A stretch of 15,813 nucleotides of DNA from CAZCGA01 sp964498075 (GTDB lineage: Bacteria > Desulfobacterota > Binatia > HRBIN30). Both the position numbers and the translations under genes were made by a program. Shown here in pieces: positions 13,412 to 15,813 of this stretch. Location of the stretch: positions 1-15,813 of the forward strand of contig CAZCGA010000139.1 in the NCBI GenBank assembly GCA_964498075.1, given 5' to 3'. The stretch's first letter is position 1. Every line of letters starts with the position of its first letter. A model generated the notes under the pieces. It was not told the DNA's origin and made no database searches. It was given only the letters and a program-made list of their open reading frames with translations.

Positions 13412-13570
13412 ATGTACACCTCTAAGCACGTCGCATGCCGATTTGGGAAGCGGCCCGAAGCGCATCGCGAGCCCGCTTTCCGGCGGCGAGGCTGGGTAGG
13501 ACGCAGCGCAGGCCCTGCACCAGCGCAGCGTCGGGGCTGCATACTCGATCGCGACTCAGGATCTTGCGGC

Positions 13571-14434
13571 CTAAGCGGCTCGCCGGCGGCGGCGCCGCGC
13601 CAGTCGATAGAGGGAATCCCCGACGACCAGCCTCACACAGGTGCGGCCAAGCTCCGCAAGCAGGCGAGCCTCCTCGCTGGGAGCAAGCGCGGCGCGGCGC
13701 ACCTCTTGGACACAGCTCAGCGTCACACAGAACCGATCGCGAGCGCTGCAATCCCAGCTGCCGGCCAAGCCCTCCGGGCGAAACACTTTTCGGAAAAGCC
13801 GCTGCGGCACGCGCACCAGCCCGCCCAGGAGGGACATGCGCAGCAGCCACGGCCAGTCGGCGCCGAACTCCCCACACAGATGCCGTCGCAATCCGCCGAT
13901 GCGCGCCGCGGCCGACGCGCGGAACAGGCCGCGGTAAAGAACCGGCCAGTTCGGCCGTTGCTGCGCGATTGCCATCGCCCGTTCGAGCCGATCGGAGACG
14001 CCGTCCAGCGCCGCAAAGTCCCAGTCTTCCACCGTGCCGTCCAGCTTCAGCGTCTCGCCATCCGAGAACGCTAGGACCGCCGCCGACTCGCGCTCGAGTG
14101 CGTCAACCAGACAAGCAACGTACGTCGGCGCCACCAGGTCGTCGTGGCCGGCGAAGAAGAGATAGTCCCCCCGTGCGGCCCGCAGCAATACGTTGGAGTT
14201 GCCGACCCAACCCAGCCGATGTGTCTGACGGAGGAGACGAAACCGCGAATCGGCCAGCGCGAAACGCTCACAGATCGGCACCGTCGCGTCCGTCGATGCA
14301 TCGTCTGAGATCAAGACCTCGAAGCGCGGATAGGTCTGCGCGGCGAGCGCGACAAGCGTCGCTTCGATGAACGACGCGGCGTTCCTCGTGGGCACCAACG
14401 CGACCGCACGCGGGAGCCCGATCACGGGGGTCAC
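13571..14434 (-). CDS. Family 2 glycosyltransferase
   Basis: 287 residues. The start is GTG 14434, placed in a GTGA overlap with the stop of the FAD oxidoreductase; the open frame further upstream is only a shadow inside that gene. The N-terminus has the GT-A fold signature VALVPTRNAASFIEATLVAL, then QTYPRFEVLISDDASTDAT (nucleotide-sugar binding Asp residues), RLGWVGNSNVLLRAARGDYLFF and AGHDDLV in place of the DxD metal-binding motif (D98, D99). The C-terminal part is helical and ends in a run of Arg (RLARRRRRRAA), with no strong membrane helix. Family 2 enzymes transfer sugars from nucleotide donors in O-antigen, capsule or glycolipid synthesis; donor and acceptor cannot be told. Coupling to the oxidoreductase suggests one polysaccharide-type pathway. 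Confidence 0.88.
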   Translation of the reverse strand: MTPVIGLPRAVALVPTRNAASFIEATLVALAAQTYPRFEVLISDDASTDATVPICERFALADSRFRLLRQTHRLGWVGNSNVLLRAARGDYLFFAGHDDLVAPTYVACLVDALERESAAVLAFSDGETLKLDGTVEDWDFAALDGVSDRLERAMAIAQQRPNWPVLYRGLFRASAAARIGGLRRHLCGEFGADWPWLLRMSLLGGLVRVPQRLFRKVFRPEGLAGSWDCSARDRFCVTLSCVQEVRRAALAPSEEARLLAELGRTCVRLVVGDSLYRLARRRRRRAA

Positions 14435-15666
14435 GACACGGCTTCCCGCTCGAGAACCCGATCGGCCACGATCTTCGCCATCAGCGGTGCCGTCGTCAGC
14501 TTTCCCGGCTCGACGCTGTGGTACCCGTCCACTGAGATCACCCCGATCCGCGACCGGTCGTGCAGCGCGCTCTGCACATCGTCGACGTCCGTATACCCGT
14601 ACGCCACGATGACACCGGCGTCGACGCGAAGCGGCTTCGACGCTCCAATTCCCGGATACCACGCATCGATTGCCGCGATGGTCTCGGCCGCCAGCGACCG
14701 CGCCTCGTGCGCGTCGACCTCGCCGCGACACGGGCCGTTCCACGACGCGGGAGTTTGCAGCTCATGCGTCCAGCCACGCAGACCGAGCGGATACCAAGAA
14801 AGGTAGGCGGTACCGTTCGGCCGAATCACCGCGTCACCGTAGCGCCCGAGAACCATGGTCGCCGAGGGGCCGCCTCGGAGCGCGTCAGGGAGCCGCACGA
14901 TGACGCGGAACCTCAGCCGGTGCACCCAACCGGGTTCGGGCGCCAGGCCGCAGGTGCGGTCGATACGCCGGCGGTCTTCCCATAGTGCGTTCACCACGTG
15001 GTCCGCGGTGACCTGCCAGAGCCCTTCCGGGCCAGAGCCTTCGATTCGAAGGGCCCCCGCCTTCCGTTCGACGCCCTCGACTCGACGGCGCGGCAAGAAC
15101 CGGATGCGTGGAGACTCGGCGACGGCTTTGCGAAGCAGCCTGGCCAGCTCGTCGGTATCGATCGCCCGCTCGGCCGTCTCGAACGCAGCGGCGAGGTATT
15201 GCGTGTCGAACACTGCTGCGATCTCGTCGAGGCCGCGTTTCTCGAAGAGCCGCGCCGGCCGACCACCGAGGTAGTCCAATGTCGGGTCGTTCGCGAGGCG
15301 GTCACGGTACATCGTCTGGACCGAAGCATAGTGCGCCTCGATGTCCTCCGTCGGGATGGCCGAGTCGCTGGCGACCAGGTACACGAACGGTGTAGACGTC
15401 GACAGCCTGTCCGCCGCCGAACCGACCCACCTGCTGAGCAGCGAACGGAAGTGCAGGGCACCTTCCAGTTGCATTCTCGCCGTGACCAGCGACGTATCGT
15501 TCGCGTAGATGAGCCCGAGGTGGATCTTGCCTTCGTTGCGAAGGCTGGCGCGGTTCACCGGCATCTCGTCTTGATCCAAAAGGGTGACGTCGACGCCGCG
15601 ACGGGCGAGCTCCAGAGCGGTGCCAACGCCCGTTAGTCCTGCACCAAGCACCGTTGCGCGTGTCAC
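14431..15666 (-). CDS. FAD-dependent oxidoreductase (DAO family)
   Basis: 411 residues from GTG 15666, with GGAGA about five nt upstream. The N-terminal FAD-binding Rossmann motif is TVLGAGLTGVGTALELARRG (GxGxxG, residues 8-13), followed by the acidic strand end LLDQDE. RNEGKIHLGLIYAND is a conserved block I associate with DAO-family oxidoreductases found beside glycosyltransferases. The C-terminus has ISVDGYHSVEPGKLTTAP, the usual second FAD-contact segment. Such flavoproteins oxidise amines or hydroxyl groups on amino-acid-like or sugar substrates; the substrate here is unknown. It is linked by 4-bp GTGA overlaps both upstream (33-codon ORF) and downstream (glycosyltransferase), so the group is probably one translationally coupled operon. 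Confidence 0.87.
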   Translation of the reverse strand: MTRATVLGAGLTGVGTALELARRGVDVTLLDQDEMPVNRASLRNEGKIHLGLIYANDTSLVTARMQLEGALHFRSLLSRWVGSAADRLSTSTPFVYLVASDSAIPTEDIEAHYASVQTMYRDRLANDPTLDYLGGRPARLFEKRGLDEIAAVFDTQYLAAAFETAERAIDTDELARLLRKAVAESPRIRFLPRRRVEGVERKAGALRIEGSGPEGLWQVTADHVVNALWEDRRRIDRTCGLAPEPGWVHRLRFRVIVRLPDALRGGPSATMVLGRYGDAVIRPNGTAYLSWYPLGLRGWTHELQTPASWNGPCRGEVDAHEARSLAAETIAAIDAWYPGIGASKPLRVDAGVIVAYGYTDVDDVQSALHDRSRIGVISVDGYHSVEPGKLTTAPLMAKIVADRVLEREAVS

Positions 15667-15764
15667 TCGGTCTCCGGAGCGCGCCGCTGCAGCGCCTGCG
15701 CAACACCATCGTCGGCGACCGGCTCGGCTCGGCCCTGCATGCGTACCCTGATCGCCCCGCTCAT
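15663..15764 (-). CDS. Possible 33-residue ORF coupled to the oxidoreductase
   Basis: ATG 15764 to TGA 15663, 33 residues beginning MSGAIRVRMQG and ending RRAPETE. It is preceded by GGGGAGAG about 10 nt upstream. The start lies in an ATGA overlap with an upstream frame and the stop in a GTGA overlap with the oxidoreductase start. The peptide has no recognisable domain. The double overlap is the main argument that it is translated; it may serve only to couple translation, or may be a remnant of a gene. An in-frame TAA nine codons upstream rules out a longer version. Confidence 0.33.
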   Translation of the reverse strand: MSGAIRVRMQGRAEPVADDGVAQALQRRAPETE

Positions 15765-15813
15765 CCGAAAGCCGCTCTCCCCTTAGTACTCTGGTTCATA
15801 AGTTCGGCAACGT
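15761..15813 (-). CDS. Possible 3' end of a gene entering from the right edge
   Basis: On the - strand a frame is open from the window edge to TGA at 15761-15763, encoding an end of the form VAELMNQSTKGRAAFG. Its stop overlaps the ATG of the 33-codon ORF as ATGA. Only 16 residues are visible, so no family can be assigned; the overlap suggests it is the upstream member of the oxidoreductase/glycosyltransferase operon. Confidence 0.3.
   Translation of the reverse strand, partial: VAELMNQSTKGRAAFG

Noticed and set aside
13115..14370. Long + strand frames opposite the DUF4097-like protein and the glycosyltransferase
   Set aside because: The - strand products show recognisable motifs (TTNG rungs, GT-A signature), whereas these are Arg/Pro-rich without motifs.

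Overview
This is a GC-rich chromosomal window from a Gram-negative, probably uncultured bacterium. Signal peptides, periplasmic and inner-membrane proteins, a nearly complete Bat locus and a MYXO-CTERM-like protein tail would suit a deltaproteobacterial or Binatota-type lineage, but that placement is inference and no rRNA or other marker gene is present to test it.

Positions 1-8474 (+ strand) hold an almost complete Bat (Bacteroides aerotolerance) operon in its usual order: a DUF58 protein (cut off by the left edge), a short BatD/DUF4381-like membrane protein, BatA and BatB (paired membrane VWA proteins), BatC (TPR plus Gln-rich tail), BatD (large Ig-like membrane protein) and BatE (TPR, two membrane segments, SH3). 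The MoxR ATPase expected upstream lies outside the window. Together they should form an envelope complex of VWA and TPR subunits driven by MoxR. A riboflavin-synthase-family gene follows (8494-9072), then a class I SAM methyltransferase (9086-9853).

The most striking feature is the repeats packed into the Bat gene junctions: REP-like hairpins with GTAG heads whose stems differ but stay complementary; a 21-bp perfect inverted repeat; three copies of a roughly 130-bp palindromic element, each in the apex of a second G/C-rich hairpin whose stem also varies by compensatory change; and two heptamer arrays. They fall at the DUF58/DUF4381, BatB/BatC, BatC/BatD, BatD/BatE and BatE/RibE junctions. The three long blocks are open in the frame of the downstream gene, so the 5' ends of those genes appear to have been rebuilt from repeat DNA.

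Positions 9854-10609 form a gene-poor stretch with one plausible 90-codon ORF, small hairpins and weak attC-like signals. Then come a secreted YVTN-type beta-propeller with a C-terminal sorting-like tail (10610-11827) and a second SAM methyltransferase (11849-12430). From 12485 to the right edge everything is on the - strand: a DUF4097-like membrane protein with TTNG rungs, a family 2 glycosyltransferase, an FAD-dependent oxidoreductase, a 33-codon ORF and the possible 3' end of another gene. The last four are linked by 4-bp start/stop overlaps, which suggests a translationally coupled sugar or cell-surface operon entering from the right.
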